23,670 nt of DNA from an uncultured Eubacteriales bacterium (GCA_934402395.1 CAKRTQ010000020.1:1-23670), one strand, 5' to 3'; numbered from the stretch's first letter, positions 1 through 7,766 are shown. The notes: generated by a model from the letters alone, not told the origin. A program made the numbers and translations.

Positions 1-320
1 AGGACGGTATCAGTCACGAGGAGTGCTCCGTCTGCGGAAAGAAGCGGAACGAAAACACCGTTATCAAAAAGAGTGAAAAGGATCCTTCGGAAGAACCTCA
101 CAGCCACGAAGCCGATACCGGCAAATGGTATTTCGATGAGAATTACCACTGGAACGCCTGCCGCGACAAAAGCTGCTCCGAATATCTGAACAGAGAAGAA
201 CACAGCTTTGTCTGGATAACAGACAAACCCGCAACGGTCACCGAGGACGGTATCAGTCACGAGGAGTGCTCCGTCTGCGGAAAGAAGCGGAACGAAAACA
301 CCGTTATCAAAAAGAGTGAA
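1..320 (+). repeat. 243-bp-period direct repeat inside the surface-protein gene
   Basis: Bases 1-77 recur without change at 244-320, so one repeat unit is 243 bp or 81 codons. The copies differ only past this block. DNA-level identity over 77 bp points to recent duplication or homogenisation. More copies may lie upstream of the window. Confidence 0.85.
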
Positions 321-554
321 GAGGATACCTCTGGCGGTAATGAACCAAAGGATCCGACCGAAACCGACAACTACGGCAAACCCGGCGGAAATACCGGTAC
401 CGAAAATAAGAGCTGGATACTGCCGACGGTGGTTGCCTCAGCATCGGTCTTCGTCGGAGGCGGACTGACTGCACTTATTATAGCGCTGGTAAAAAAGAAA
501 AAGTCCGACGGATGCATTCCCGGTAATCCCGGAAGCACCGGCGGCGCCGAATAG
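1..554 (+). CDS. Membrane-anchored surface protein with Cys-rich repeats, 3' end only
   Basis: The window opens inside this gene; the frame is fixed by the TAG stop at 552-554 and its start lies upstream. The visible ~183 residues hold two copies of a His/Cys module: SHEECSVCGKKRN occurs near visible residues 4 and 85, an 81-residue period. Between them lies a related stretch with HWNACRDKSC and HSF. The spaced His/Cys pairs look like zinc-ribbon-like or disulfide modules as seen in Clostridia surface proteins; that is inference. After a Gly/Asn/Thr-rich linker comes one hydrophobic segment (roughly visible residues 138-158) followed by KKKK and a short Gly/Pro-rich tail. This is the layout of a C-terminal membrane anchor with the repeats outside. 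No LPXTG motif is visible. Ligand and role are unknown. Confidence 0.75.
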   Translation, partial: DGISHEECSVCGKKRNENTVIKKSEKDPSEEPHSHEADTGKWYFDENYHWNACRDKSCSEYLNREEHSFVWITDKPATVTEDGISHEECSVCGKKRNENTVIKKSEEDTSGGNEPKDPTETDNYGKPGGNTGTENKSWILPTVVASASVFVGGGLTALIIALVKKKKSDGCIPGNPGSTGGAE

Positions 555-564
555 GTAAACAGGC

Positions 565-603
565 GGTACCGCACCGTCAGGATAAGACACGCGGTGCGGC
601 ACC
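565..603 (+). terminator. Hairpin behind the surface-protein gene
   Basis: Arms 565-576 and 592-603 pair over 12 positions with a single mismatch, starting 10 bases after the stop. No U-run follows, so this may be a weak or factor-assisted terminator, or an mRNA-stabilising hairpin in front of the next gene's ribosome site at 621-625. Confidence 0.45.
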
Positions 604-635
604 GACCGGAATATATTATTGGAGGAAAACAGAAA

Positions 636-1205
636 ATGAGTATCTTTGACAAACTGAAAAGCTCGGCAAAACAGGCGGTGAACACCGCGGCAAAGTCGGT
701 CGGAAACAAGAAGGAGACATTTACCTTCAAGGCACTTCCGGAAAGCCTTGAGGAGCTTCAGAAGCTTCCCGAAGCAAGCCTTGACACTCCCTTCAAGACG
801 GCGGCTCTTACGGTTCTTGCGCTCTGCGCCTATGCAGCCGACAAGAACATCGGAACCGAAATGCTGAACTGGCTGCGCGGCCCCCGTCCGCTGAACGGAC
901 AGGAGATCTCCTTCATCAACGACCGTTTCCGTGACGGCAAGACCTACCTGCCCTTCACCTATTTCGCCGGTTCGACTCCGGACAACGATTATACGCCTGC
1001 AGAGCCGTACACTATAACGGTCGAAAGCAATCATGTATCCGGCGAGGAGCAGGGCTACATGAAGCTGTTTATCCCCTGCGGCGGCGCGGACGATCCCCGT
1101 CCCATCAAGCTGCGTCAGCGTCCGTCCGACGGCAAGTGGTTCCTGTGGGAGCAGTACCTGCTGACAGGCGTCCGCACCCCCAAGTCCGCCGACCCGTGGG
1201 CATGA
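636..1205 (+). CDS. Small cytoplasmic protein of unknown function (possibly DUF6935)
   Basis: The 189-residue frame starts at ATG 636, ten bases after GGAGG at 621-625. An in-frame ATG at 594 lacks a ribosome site. There is no signal peptide or membrane segment. The N-terminal ~30 residues are Lys/Ala/Ser rich and helical-looking (MSIFDKLKSS). The rest is a mixed globular domain containing LNGQEISFINDRFRDGKTYLP and ending in a W-F-L-W-E-Q stretch and a DPWA tail. From memory this tail resembles the DUF6935 family, but I could not check. It is the first gene of a same-strand run (636-3523) whose members each have their own ribosome site. Confidence 0.8.
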   Translation: MSIFDKLKSSAKQAVNTAAKSVGNKKETFTFKALPESLEELQKLPEASLDTPFKTAALTVLALCAYAADKNIGTEMLNWLRGPRPLNGQEISFINDRFRDGKTYLPFTYFAGSTPDNDYTPAEPYTITVESNHVSGEEQGYMKLFIPCGGADDPRPIKLRQRPSDGKWFLWEQYLLTGVRTPKSADPWA

Positions 1206-1227
1206 TTAAATTTAAAGGAGATAACAT

Positions 1228-1635
1228 ATGGATATTCGCGGAATCTGGAAAGTAAAAGAAGCCCATATACCGACACCTGAAGGGGTCAGGATCTTTACTC
1301 CCGACACCCCTCCCACGGAGGACAGGTTTGACGGTTTTGCCGAGATGATGCAGTACCTGACCGAGTTTGCCGACGGCGGCGTTCTCAACACGCTCATGCG
1401 CGTTCCCGAAGAAATGAAGGAAGAAGCGGCAAAGCACGGCGTCGAGGTGCGTGATGACGGCTATGCCGTGATCGAGGCGACCGAATGGAAGGAAGAGAAC
1501 GGCAAGTACTTCTACGATACCAAGATTGAGGGAGAGGTCCTTGGCGAAAAGTGCGATCCCTTTGCCGAGATCCCGGTAAGGGACGACGGCTGTCTTGAGT
1601 ACAGTTACGGAATGCTTGTTCTTGAACGGGTCTGA
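1228..1635 (+). CDS. Hypothetical lipocalin-like small protein
   Basis: A 135-residue acidic protein starts at ATG 1228, preceded by AAAGGAG at 1215-1221. The gap to the gene before it is 22 bases, consistent with one transcript. The opening IRGIWKVKEAHIPTPEG and later WKEENGKYFYDTKIEG suggest a small beta-barrel of the lipocalin-like kind ('GxWK' start, alternating strands). This is a shape-based guess, not a family identification. There is no signal peptide and no catalytic motif. A very basic/acidic mix with many Glu-Glu pairs fits a soluble cytoplasmic protein. Confidence 0.75.
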   Translation: MDIRGIWKVKEAHIPTPEGVRIFTPDTPPTEDRFDGFAEMMQYLTEFADGGVLNTLMRVPEEMKEEAAKHGVEVRDDGYAVIEATEWKEENGKYFYDTKIEGEVLGEKCDPFAEIPVRDDGCLEYSYGMLVLERV

Positions 1636-1755
1636 TCCGGACTGATTTTGTCCGGCGGTGTCTGCCGCGATGTGGGAAAGCGTGTTTTCTGACGCGCCGA
1701 TGCCGTATCGCGGAGATTTCGCCGGGAGACAGAACATTTGACGGAGGAAAATAAA

Positions 1756-2094
1756 GTGAATACAGACAATCCGTACAATCTTGATATGGAATCGACGGAG
1801 CCGCAGGCCATGTGCAGCGGACGTGCCGGCGAGGAGGTCCTGAAGGAGACGTTCAGGGATTATTTCGGCGGACTGAACTATTTCTTTGCCGCGGAGCAAG
1901 CAGAGCTTACCTATGCGGATGTTGTTGCACATATCGGTGTTGACCCGTCGGAATACCGTTACGACGCCGACCGCAATGCTCAGATCTATTCGTGGTATTC
2001 CGCCGAAAGCAAAGCAAGAGTCATGCACGTCTGGTTCAGGGACGGAAAGCTCTATGCCTGCGGTGTCTATAACCTCGGTTTTCCGAAAATGTAA
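1756..2094 (+). CDS. Hypothetical 112-residue protein
   Basis: I place the start at GTG 1756 because GGAGG at 1743-1747 sits eight bases before it; an in-frame TTG at 1738 would put that site inside the gene. The protein is soluble, rich in Tyr and Asp, with an aromatic core (RDYFGGLNYFF, YSWYSAESKARVMHVWFRDG). I do not recognise the family. The late beta-hairpin-like part (VMHVWFRDGKLYACG) suggests a small alpha/beta fold. About 120 bases separate it from the previous gene, with no clear promoter or terminator in between. Confidence 0.65.
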   Translation: MNTDNPYNLDMESTEPQAMCSGRAGEEVLKETFRDYFGGLNYFFAAEQAELTYADVVAHIGVDPSEYRYDADRNAQIYSWYSAESKARVMHVWFRDGKLYACGVYNLGFPKM

Positions 2095-2248
2095 TTGCTG
2101 TTCGTCTGAGGCTTGCGTTTGCAGGCCTCTTTCCGAAATGTACCGGGCGATGTCCGGTGCTTTCCGGAAGGAGAATGATGAAGGTCGTTCAGGATTATGC
2201 CGCGGTGCCGGGGGGACTCGCACCGGCTGACTCAAAGGAGGTATTTCT

Positions 2249-3523
2249 ATGGATTTCAGCAGCTTTAAGCTGACAGAATGCGGCACATCGGCTCAGACCC
2301 GTGTTGCGGAGGGACGCCGGACGGAAAACGGAGTTCATGTAGAATATTATATCAGCACTCAGATATGGGATAACGGAAGCCGCGATTATCATGAGTTCCG
2401 CCGGATTGTCCGCGCGTTTGACGGAGACGATATCCTTTACCGGAGGCTGTGCGGGCTGTTCGATAACTGCGGGGTAGGCGGTTGGGCGAACTTTCACGGG
2501 AAGAATCCCCCGTATGTTCTTGACGGAGAGTCGATGAGCTTCTGTCTGGTTCTTCCGGACGGAACGGAAATCAAAGCCGACGGCACAAACAACTTCCCCA
2601 AAAACTACGGCAGGATTTCCGAGGAGCTTCACGAGATGATAACGACCGAAAAAATAAGCAGTACGGTTTTTTCGGACGGGACATATCAGATCACGCTTCC
2701 CGAAAGCTGGGTGGGCAATGTCAGCGCGGAATTCTCGGACGGTATGGTGACGTTTTCTTTTGACAGGGACGGCGGAGGCAAGCAGATATTCTTTATCATC
2801 GACAACGACAGCAACGGATATTCGTCTCCATCCTATAAGGGTAGGACGGAGGTCGGGCGGCTTATATCCGGCGGAGATGTCAGGTATGTCACGATGCGCG
2901 ACCATTATCCGATAACCTCACCTGCGGCAGTTGTTCCTGAGGCGCTTCTTGAGCTCCGGAATAATTATAAAAATGACAGGCTTGCCATAATCGAAAGCCT
3001 CCGCAGTGTAAACGGGTATAAGTTTTTTCCCGAGGACGGAGCGATCCTATACTACGCAAATGCAATGGATCTAGCTGATAAAGCGAGAAGTCTCTGGCTA
3101 AGCCTGAATTTTGCCGGCGAGTATCCGTGCAGTGCGAAACCCATAAAGATCCGGCGGCGGAATTATGTGCCGATGTTTCCTCCGTATGATTATACAGACA
3201 CCGTCGAGAAGGTACGCAAAAAATTCCTTAAGGTTTTTTCTGAGGAATTTACCGATAAAACGCTGAATCGCGCCGTTGCCGACAGAGAATTGATTGAACG
3301 CAAGGGCAATGTCTATGTGCTTTGCAAGAAACGCAGAGGCGAAGCCTCTTACAACAGCAGTGTGGACAGCGTCCGTGATGAAGGCGGCGGGAAATTTACT
3401 GTCGTGATTGCCGTAAGAATGCCTCCGGACGGAAAAAAGCACTTTGTCGATCTGCCTGCAGAGAAAAATGCCGCAGGAGGGTTTGTGTTGACGGATTATC
3501 CCTACTGGGAAAAAAGCGAATGA
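2249..3523 (+). CDS. Hypothetical two-part cytoplasmic protein, 424 residues
   Basis: Start ATG 2249 follows AAAGGAGG at 2235-2242. Residues ~1-130 form a unit with the motif GGWANFHGKNPPYVLDGE, then SFCLVLPDGTEIKADGTNNFP. I associate an F-H-G ... D-G-x-x-F ... A-x-G-x-N-x-F-P pattern with uncharacterised Clostridia proteins, often extracellular, but here no signal peptide is present. Residues ~130-215 look like a second beta-rich domain (SDGTYQITLPESWVGNVSAE). The C-terminal ~200 residues contain a basic helix-rich part and end with a short beta-rich segment. No catalytic signature is visible. It closes the four-gene run and is followed by a strong hairpin. Confidence 0.75.
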   Translation: MDFSSFKLTECGTSAQTRVAEGRRTENGVHVEYYISTQIWDNGSRDYHEFRRIVRAFDGDDILYRRLCGLFDNCGVGGWANFHGKNPPYVLDGESMSFCLVLPDGTEIKADGTNNFPKNYGRISEELHEMITTEKISSTVFSDGTYQITLPESWVGNVSAEFSDGMVTFSFDRDGGGKQIFFIIDNDSNGYSSPSYKGRTEVGRLISGGDVRYVTMRDHYPITSPAAVVPEALLELRNNYKNDRLAIIESLRSVNGYKFFPEDGAILYYANAMDLADKARSLWLSLNFAGEYPCSAKPIKIRRRNYVPMFPPYDYTDTVEKVRKKFLKVFSEEFTDKTLNRAVADRELIERKGNVYVLCKKRRGEASYNSSVDSVRDEGGGKFTVVIAVRMPPDGKKHFVDLPAEKNAAGGFVLTDYPYWEKSE

Positions 3524-3527
3524 CACT

Positions 3528-3597
3528 CCCCGTCCGTGATGAGGGTTCGAAGACCGGAGATCCGGAGAACGAACCGGCACACATCCGTCGGACGGGG
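3528..3597 (+). terminator. Nested hairpin behind the four-gene run
   Basis: Outer arms 3528-3536 and 3589-3597 are perfectly complementary (CCCCGTCCG/CGGACGGGG). A second pair, 3544-3549 with 3570-3575, nests inside. The sequence after it (TATTTCC) is only a weak U-run. The position, five bases after the stop, supports transcription end or 3' protection. Confidence 0.5.
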
Positions 3598-3699
3598 TAT
3601 TTCCTTTCCGGACGGTATCCGGGAGGTCATTGCGTAGCTGAAAAACCGCAGCTATCAAAAAAGCCGCGCTTTGCCTGCCGAAATTGTTTACATATTACT

Positions 3700-4020
3700 T
3701 TACTGATTACGTTTTAACTGATATAACAAGTATGTGTACTGATCCGCAAAGGGGGAGATCATATTTCTACGCGAAGAGACGGTGAGGAATGTGCAGTCGA
3801 AAAAACCGAACATTTCAAACGGTATCTTCAGGTTCACAATATCAACCGCCTCATCACTGTCAAGACCGAATTTGCGCCGCACAACCCTCATCACAACGGC
3901 AAACCATTTGTGGCTTCCCTTGTGGCGCAATACAGCCGTCTCGAAATCCTCATCAAACGGATAGTCTGGCTCGGAGCCGAGCTCGGCTCCGCAAAACGCC
4001 AAAAACGCTTCTTTTGTCAT
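3700..4020 (-). pseudogene. Truncated MmcQ/YjbR-family gene
   Basis: The start is ATG at 4020 (reading leftward), preceded by GGGAGG six bases away. The first ~70 residues match the MmcQ/YjbR (CyaY-like fold, proposed DNA-binding) pattern: MTKEAFLAFC, DYPFDEDFETAVLRHKG, KWFAVVM and VDIVNLKIP. In intact members a segment with HMNK-x-x-W and a final D-x-S-Y/F helix should follow. Here the frame runs on with unrelated sequence (FGFFDCTFLTV...) to a stop at 3700-3702, and I find no displaced C-terminal half in the other two frames. The C-terminal third is therefore lost or replaced. It keeps a good promoter and ribosome site, so a shortened protein could still be made. Confidence 0.6.
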
Positions 4021-4075
4021 GCCTGCCTCCCAATTTACAACCGCCGTAACGGGTCGTTGCGTATGTTTCACTACG

Positions 4076-4104
4076 ATTATACCATTATAGCCCAACTTTT
4101 TCAA
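4076..4104 (-). promoter_or_regulatory. Promoter for the truncated YjbR gene
   Basis: Read leftward: TTGAAA (4099-4104), 17-base spacer, TATAAT (4076-4081). It sits about 55 bases before the start at 4020. It is divergent from the promoter at 4142-4170. Confidence 0.6.
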
Positions 4105-4141
4105 CAGCGGACACGCGCGATTTTATCCTTTCGCGCACTTG

Positions 4142-4170
4142 TTGCCTTTTGCCCCGCCGTGTGATATAAT
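4142..4170 (+). promoter_or_regulatory. Promoter for the transglutaminase-like lipoprotein gene
   Basis: TTGCCT (4142-4147), 17-base spacer, perfect TATAAT (4165-4170), 39 bases before ATG 4210. The -35 box matches consensus at four of six positions. Confidence 0.6.
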
Positions 4171-4209
4171 ACAGGTGCAACGATAATACGAGAGGAGCTT
4201 TACCGACAG

Positions 4210-5229
4210 ATGAAACTTAAAAACACAGCAAAAGCCATCGGTGCAATCACCATATCAATACTCCTTTTAACCTCATGTGTCGCCTTACCACCCGAATCTG
4301 TTTACGATGTGACAGACAGCGTCGCAACTGAGCAAAGCGACTCCTTTTCTGCGGTTCTTCCGCCCGCGGATAACGGAAAATACGGTCAGCGTGCCTCAGA
4401 AATTGCCGACAGCGCGATACGGAACGCAATCGTCCTGCTGGCGGCGCACCCCGCCGCCGAAATATCCTCCGGCGCACCGGTACCCACGCTCCGCCGTGAC
4501 CGGCTCTCTGCCCCCGTACGCGATATTTACGATATGCTGCTTGCCGCAGTTGATTCCGTCGGAGTGTATGAATGGGATTCTGTCAGCTACGGAGAAACGG
4601 CGTTTTCTGACTTTATGGAGGCGGACGAAGCGCTGAGAGCCGACAACCCGCGCTGTCGAGCTTACTACTACCCCGATGTCAGCGGAAACATCTATCGCCC
4701 CATATACTTCCTGCCCGGCACCTCCAACGACCAACCGACAGATGACACGCAAGAAATAACAGCCCGTATGGAGCTTTTCGACGCCGTATGCAAGCGTATC
4801 GTCGAATGTATGCCGGACGGTCTCTCCGATCTCGGAAAATACCGCTATTTTGCCGCCGTGATAACCGGACGGTGCGAATATGACAGCTCTCTTTCTACAA
4901 TGAGCCTTCCCTACCCCGCCTATAACGCACTGGTAAACGGCAGTGCTGTGTGTAGCGGCTACGCCTCCGCCATGGAGCATCTTTGCGGCGAGGCAGGTCT
5001 TTTCTGCGTGCGCACAGACGGCACAAAAGACGGCGGAAACCATGCGTGGAACCGGATCTGCCTTTTCGGCAGCTATTATTACTGTGATCTGACCGCCGCC
5101 GATGCCTCAGTGCCCGGCTCCGATGCGTGGCTTGAATGTATCGCAATAACCGCCAAGCGCGCAAAGAGCGGAAACTACGTCCCATTCAGGAAGGATATGA
5201 CGGCTGACGGCACGGACGATATCCGATAA
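4210..5229 (+). CDS. Lipoprotein with transglutaminase-like cysteine-protease domain
   Basis: The 339-residue protein starts at ATG 4210 with GAGGAGCT at 4192-4199 as the ribosome site. Residues 1-23 are a lipoprotein signal ending in LLLTSC, so Cys23 should be lipidated and the protein exposed on the outer face of the membrane. The C-terminal ~130 residues carry the transglutaminase-core triad: Cys248 in GSAVCSGYA, His278 in GGNHAWN and Asp293 in YYCDLTAAD. All three are intact. Bacterial members of this superfamily usually act as proteases or amidases on peptides or cell-wall material; which one here is unknown. The middle (residues 24-190) is a lineage-specific region. It is a single-gene unit with its own promoter; the decayed YjbR gene lies on one side and a recombinase remnant on the other. 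Confidence 0.88.
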   Translation: MKLKNTAKAIGAITISILLLTSCVALPPESVYDVTDSVATEQSDSFSAVLPPADNGKYGQRASEIADSAIRNAIVLLAAHPAAEISSGAPVPTLRRDRLSAPVRDIYDMLLAAVDSVGVYEWDSVSYGETAFSDFMEADEALRADNPRCRAYYYPDVSGNIYRPIYFLPGTSNDQPTDDTQEITARMELFDAVCKRIVECMPDGLSDLGKYRYFAAVITGRCEYDSSLSTMSLPYPAYNALVNGSAVCSGYASAMEHLCGEAGLFCVRTDGTKDGGNHAWNRICLFGSYYYCDLTAADASVPGSDAWLECIAITAKRAKSGNYVPFRKDMTADGTDDIR

Positions 5230-5260
5230 ACCGCCGCGGTTTTGTCATCGGAAGCCGTCA
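5205..5260 (+). terminator. Weak terminator candidate at the end of the transglutaminase gene
   Basis: TGACGGC (5205-5211, inside the last codons) can pair with GCCGTCA (5254-5260). AAAAGCCCTTTTC follows. The loop is long and the U-run is displaced, so this is tentative. Confidence 0.25.
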
Positions 5261-5422
5261 AAAGCCCTTTTCATTTGAAATAGAGAGTGTTTTTTCTCTT
5301 CCTAAATAGTGCTGTTTTCGTCAGAATAGGCAGTTTGCAGTATTATTCATCTTCATTTCTTTCTAAGCGGAAATGCGATAATAACCGTTCCCAAAATTCG
5401 AGAAGACTTAGGGTGTATGAAA

Positions 5423-5466
5423 AAAAGCAACCTGCATCGACGCTAATGTCGGTACAGGTTGCTTTT
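5423..5466. terminator. Bidirectional 12-bp hairpin terminator
   Basis: Arms 5423-5434 and 5455-5466 pair perfectly (AAAAGCAACCTG with CAGGTTGCTTTT). A-runs on one side and T-runs on the other serve both directions. Read leftward it ends the transcript carrying the recombinase remnant; read rightward it could stop the lipoprotein transcript. Confidence 0.65.
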
Positions 5467-5502
5467 CAGAGATTCAAACTATTATTATTCGTGACACTGC
5501 GC

Positions 5503-5620
5503 TTATTCCACCGTTTCTTCCACCGCATATCCGCCGCCGAAGATGACCTCGATGTGCTTATCTACATGCACTTTGATACATTCCACCATCTGACGGACGA
5601 TGCTATCGTGCCGCCGAAAA
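5503..5620 (-). pseudogene. C-terminal remnant of a probable large serine recombinase
   Basis: Read leftward, an open stretch of ~39 codons ends with TAA at 5503-5505 and is opened by an in-frame TGA near 5624. It encodes HDSIVRQMVECIKVHVDKHI, followed by EVIFGGGYAVEETVE. This resembles the conserved last strand-turn-strand of large serine recombinases of Clostridia integrative elements ('IVRxMVExIxV ... IEVxFxxG'). That is family memory rather than a search. No catalytic domain is present nearby, and the sigma-factor gene abuts it. I read it as the scar of a lost integrative element. Confidence 0.5.
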
Positions 5621-5656
5621 AGATATCATGAAATTACTCTCTGTGATGAATTTATC

Positions 5657-7237
5657 TTATGGGTTAATGCTCTTTCCTTCAACACAGAACACACCGTTTG
5701 TCAAAGGCTTTTCATGATCGGGTTTGCATAAAACTCCGCGATGAATCAATTCGTCGGTAACATATCCGATGATCTGATACAGATAACAATTTATCCATTG
5801 ATTGATCTGATCGTGTAAATGCTTCGGCACAAAGCCCTCAAAGCTCCTGCGGACGCTTATAATCCACCCGGCGAGCAGATCGTCTGTCTTCTCATCGGTC
5901 ATGTCAAACAGCGAGGCAAATTCCGCAAACTGTGCCCCGGTGAAGTATGGAATATTGAGATAATAACCGCCATCGGAGAGCGCAAGCAGATTGTTTTTAA
6001 TAAAATGCGCGGCATCCTCGTCGGACAAAGTGTCATTTGATATAAAACCGTCCGTCATGCCCGACACCGCGCCGGTCTCAAGCAGACGGCGCGCTCCGTT
6101 GTTATGATATACATTGTAATCAAAATATTTTTGCATCCAATAATAGTAAATCCGCCTCTCTTCGCCGGTCGCAGTGTCGCAGCCAGAATTGTATTCGTAA
6201 CCGTTTTCGGTTTCATCCACGGTTTCCTCCACGATAAACCAACCATAGCCGCCGTCCTTTCTCGGCGGATACGGGCCGTTTTCGAGCTTCAGGCGATTAT
6301 TTTTCACCTCGCGTATCCTGCGCCGGAGCATATACGGAACGACAATATACCCCAGCCGTCCCATGCCGAAATCGTTACCGTAAAAATCAACAGCGCTGAT
6401 TTTGCCCTCGGCTTCCTTCAAAATCGTCTCAAATTTATCCGCAAGCAGGCCGACCACCGTTTTGGAAACGCCCTCGATCTGCCCCCTGTCCTTCAGACGG
6501 AAAATAATAAAATTTGTTACGTACCTATTGCCGCCCCGGCATATTGCGTCGCCGTATTCGAGGCGGGGCAGCTCATCCTCGATATACATGGCAGGAATGC
6601 CCGTGCTGATGCTGATTTCCTCTACCGTCAGCGGCTTTTCGTAAGCCGCAAGGCAGATGGCGCGGGCAATTTGCCGGTGAAGATATGCATCGGAGTCCAT
6701 ATCGCCGTTGCACACCGTCGTGTCCCAGTTGATTCTCTGATAAACCTTGTCCATTTTGTTCTCTCCTATCCTGTCTCTGATTTTCCGGCGTCCGACGTTC
6801 AGTCGCCATTTGATTGTTGTCTCGGGAAGCGAATACTTCTCGGCAAGGCCTCTGACAGACAGCTCTCCGATGTAGTAGTCAACAAAAATATTCCTGTACT
6901 CGGAGGACAACGTGTGCAGATACCGGAATACCGTTTCGTATTGCTCCTGCGTATTATCCTCGTCAAGCTCGGAATAATCTGCGACATCAAAGAGCCCGTC
7001 GTCGCACGACAATACTATCTGATTTTTATTCCTGGCGTCAATAAAGCGGGCGTATCTGTTATGCGCGACGCGCCAGACCCAGGCATCAAGAGATTCAATT
7101 TGATATTTGCCCATTCCGTCAAGAATGTGACAGACAATCTCGCCCGCAAGATCCTCCGCGTCGCAGCGATTGGATAACCGCCTGCAACAAAACCGAAATA
7201 TCGGCTCAATGTACGGAATTATTTTGTTCTTGTCCAA
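5657..7237 (-). CDS. Sigma-70 family (ECF-like) RNA polymerase sigma factor with long C-terminal extension
   Basis: The protein is ~526 residues from TTG 7237 (reading leftward), chosen because AAGGGGAG lies just before it; TTG 7264 would add nine residues but has no ribosome site. Residues ~10-70 are sigma region 2 (AEDLAGEIVCHILDG, then AWVWRVAHNRYARFID). Residues ~105-160 are region 4 with the helix-turn-helix (LAEKYSLPETTIKWRLNVGRRK). ECF factors normally end near residue 180; about 360 more residues follow. These begin with a winged-helix-like unit (PLTVEEISISTGIPAMYIED, LPRLEYGDAICRGGNRYVTN) and continue with an unknown, probably sensory, domain. There is no membrane segment and no anti-sigma gene beside it. 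It should act as a self-contained, possibly ligand-controlled promoter-selection factor (inference). Confidence 0.88.
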   Translation of the reverse strand: MDKNKIIPYIEPIFRFCCRRLSNRCDAEDLAGEIVCHILDGMGKYQIESLDAWVWRVAHNRYARFIDARNKNQIVLSCDDGLFDVADYSELDEDNTQEQYETVFRYLHTLSSEYRNIFVDYYIGELSVRGLAEKYSLPETTIKWRLNVGRRKIRDRIGENKMDKVYQRINWDTTVCNGDMDSDAYLHRQIARAICLAAYEKPLTVEEISISTGIPAMYIEDELPRLEYGDAICRGGNRYVTNFIIFRLKDRGQIEGVSKTVVGLLADKFETILKEAEGKISAVDFYGNDFGMGRLGYIVVPYMLRRRIREVKNNRLKLENGPYPPRKDGGYGWFIVEETVDETENGYEYNSGCDTATGEERRIYYYWMQKYFDYNVYHNNGARRLLETGAVSGMTDGFISNDTLSDEDAAHFIKNNLLALSDGGYYLNIPYFTGAQFAEFASLFDMTDEKTDDLLAGWIISVRRSFEGFVPKHLHDQINQWINCYLYQIIGYVTDELIHRGVLCKPDHEKPLTNGVFCVEGKSINP

Positions 7238-7320
7238 ATTTCTCCCCTTCTTTCGTTGTTGCAATCATGATTACACCCTTATAGTGCATTAAAATCGATT
7301 TGGATAGGTCTTTTCAAAAA

Positions 7321-7349
7321 ATTATATCATTACTTTTCGGAGTCGTCAA
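7321..7349 (-). promoter_or_regulatory. Near-consensus promoter of the sigma-factor gene
   Basis: Read leftward: TTGACG (7344-7349), exact 17-base spacer, TATAAT (7321-7326). This is a housekeeping-type promoter about 80 bases before the start, so the gene does not look purely self-activated through an unusual promoter. Confidence 0.75.
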
Positions 7350-7522
7350 CACAGGTGCTAAACATGAATGCGGATTTACGAAACCCCGAGAGTCACTTTG
7401 CATCTGTCATTCGCTATCGCTCCGACCATAGCTGCAGTCGCAATCTTCTTTTTTATAAATGTAACCGATGACGAGCATCCTTTCAGGCAGACACAAATAT
7501 TTAACAAACAAAAATACGAAAA

Positions 7523-7563
7523 AAGGGCAGAAGGTGCGTAAAATCATCGCACTTTCTGCCCTT
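7523..7563. terminator. Strong bidirectional hairpin
   Basis: Arms 7523-7538 and 7548-7563 pair over 16 positions with one G-U, flanked by A-rich and T-rich ends. It separates the sigma-factor promoter from the tRNA-derived repeat block. Confidence 0.65.
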
Positions 7564-7579
7564 AAAAATGGGGACTACG

Positions 7580-7598
7580 CTTTCGCCGCAGGCGAAAG
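7580..7598. other. Short perfect hairpin CTTTCGCC/GGCGAAAG
   Basis: Arms 7580-7587 and 7591-7598 with a GCA loop. No U-run follows on either strand. The function is unknown; it may be part of the minus-strand transcript from the tRNA promoter. Confidence 0.4.
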
Positions 7599-7700
7599 CT
7601 GTTCAACATCCTGCCGGGAGCCGTTTTTTGAAATCATATCTTTTTTTCTGCACTCTGTATCCGCAAACCTCATGGTTGCGAAAAAGCGAGCAAACGCGAG

Positions 7701-7731
7701 AAAAACCCCCGAAATCGTGAGATTTCGGGGG
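7701..7731 (-). terminator. Rho-independent terminator downstream of the last tRNA-3'-end copy
   Basis: Read leftward, an 11-bp perfect stem (7721-7731 with 7706-7716, loop TCAC) is followed by five U residues (7701-7705). It would end any minus-strand transcript that passes the repeat modules. Confidence 0.75.
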
Positions 7732-7766
7732 CTCGAAGCCATGATATCTTTTTTGGCTTCGCGATA

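Noticed and set aside
2175..2273. Small frame (MMKVVQDYAAV...) before the 424-residue gene
   Set aside because: AAGGAG is only a few bases from its ATG and the frame overlaps the next start out of phase; it may be a leader but evidence is too thin.
1105..2286. Minus-strand frame of ~390 codons
   Set aside because: It lies opposite three better-supported plus-strand genes with ribosome sites, and its composition is that of an antisense shadow.
5287..5631. Plus-strand frame of 114 codons between the lipoprotein and sigma genes
   Set aside because: No ribosome site, crosses a hairpin terminator, and overlaps the minus-strand recombinase remnant.
6104..7177. Plus-strand frame of ~357 codons opposite the sigma factor
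   Set aside because: The minus strand encodes clear sigma regions 2 and 4; the plus-strand product has no recognisable domain or ribosome site.
7400..7500. Minus-strand mini-frame starting MLVIGYIYKKED
   Set aside because: Only 23 codons, its ribosome-like AAGG abuts the ATG, and nothing else supports it.
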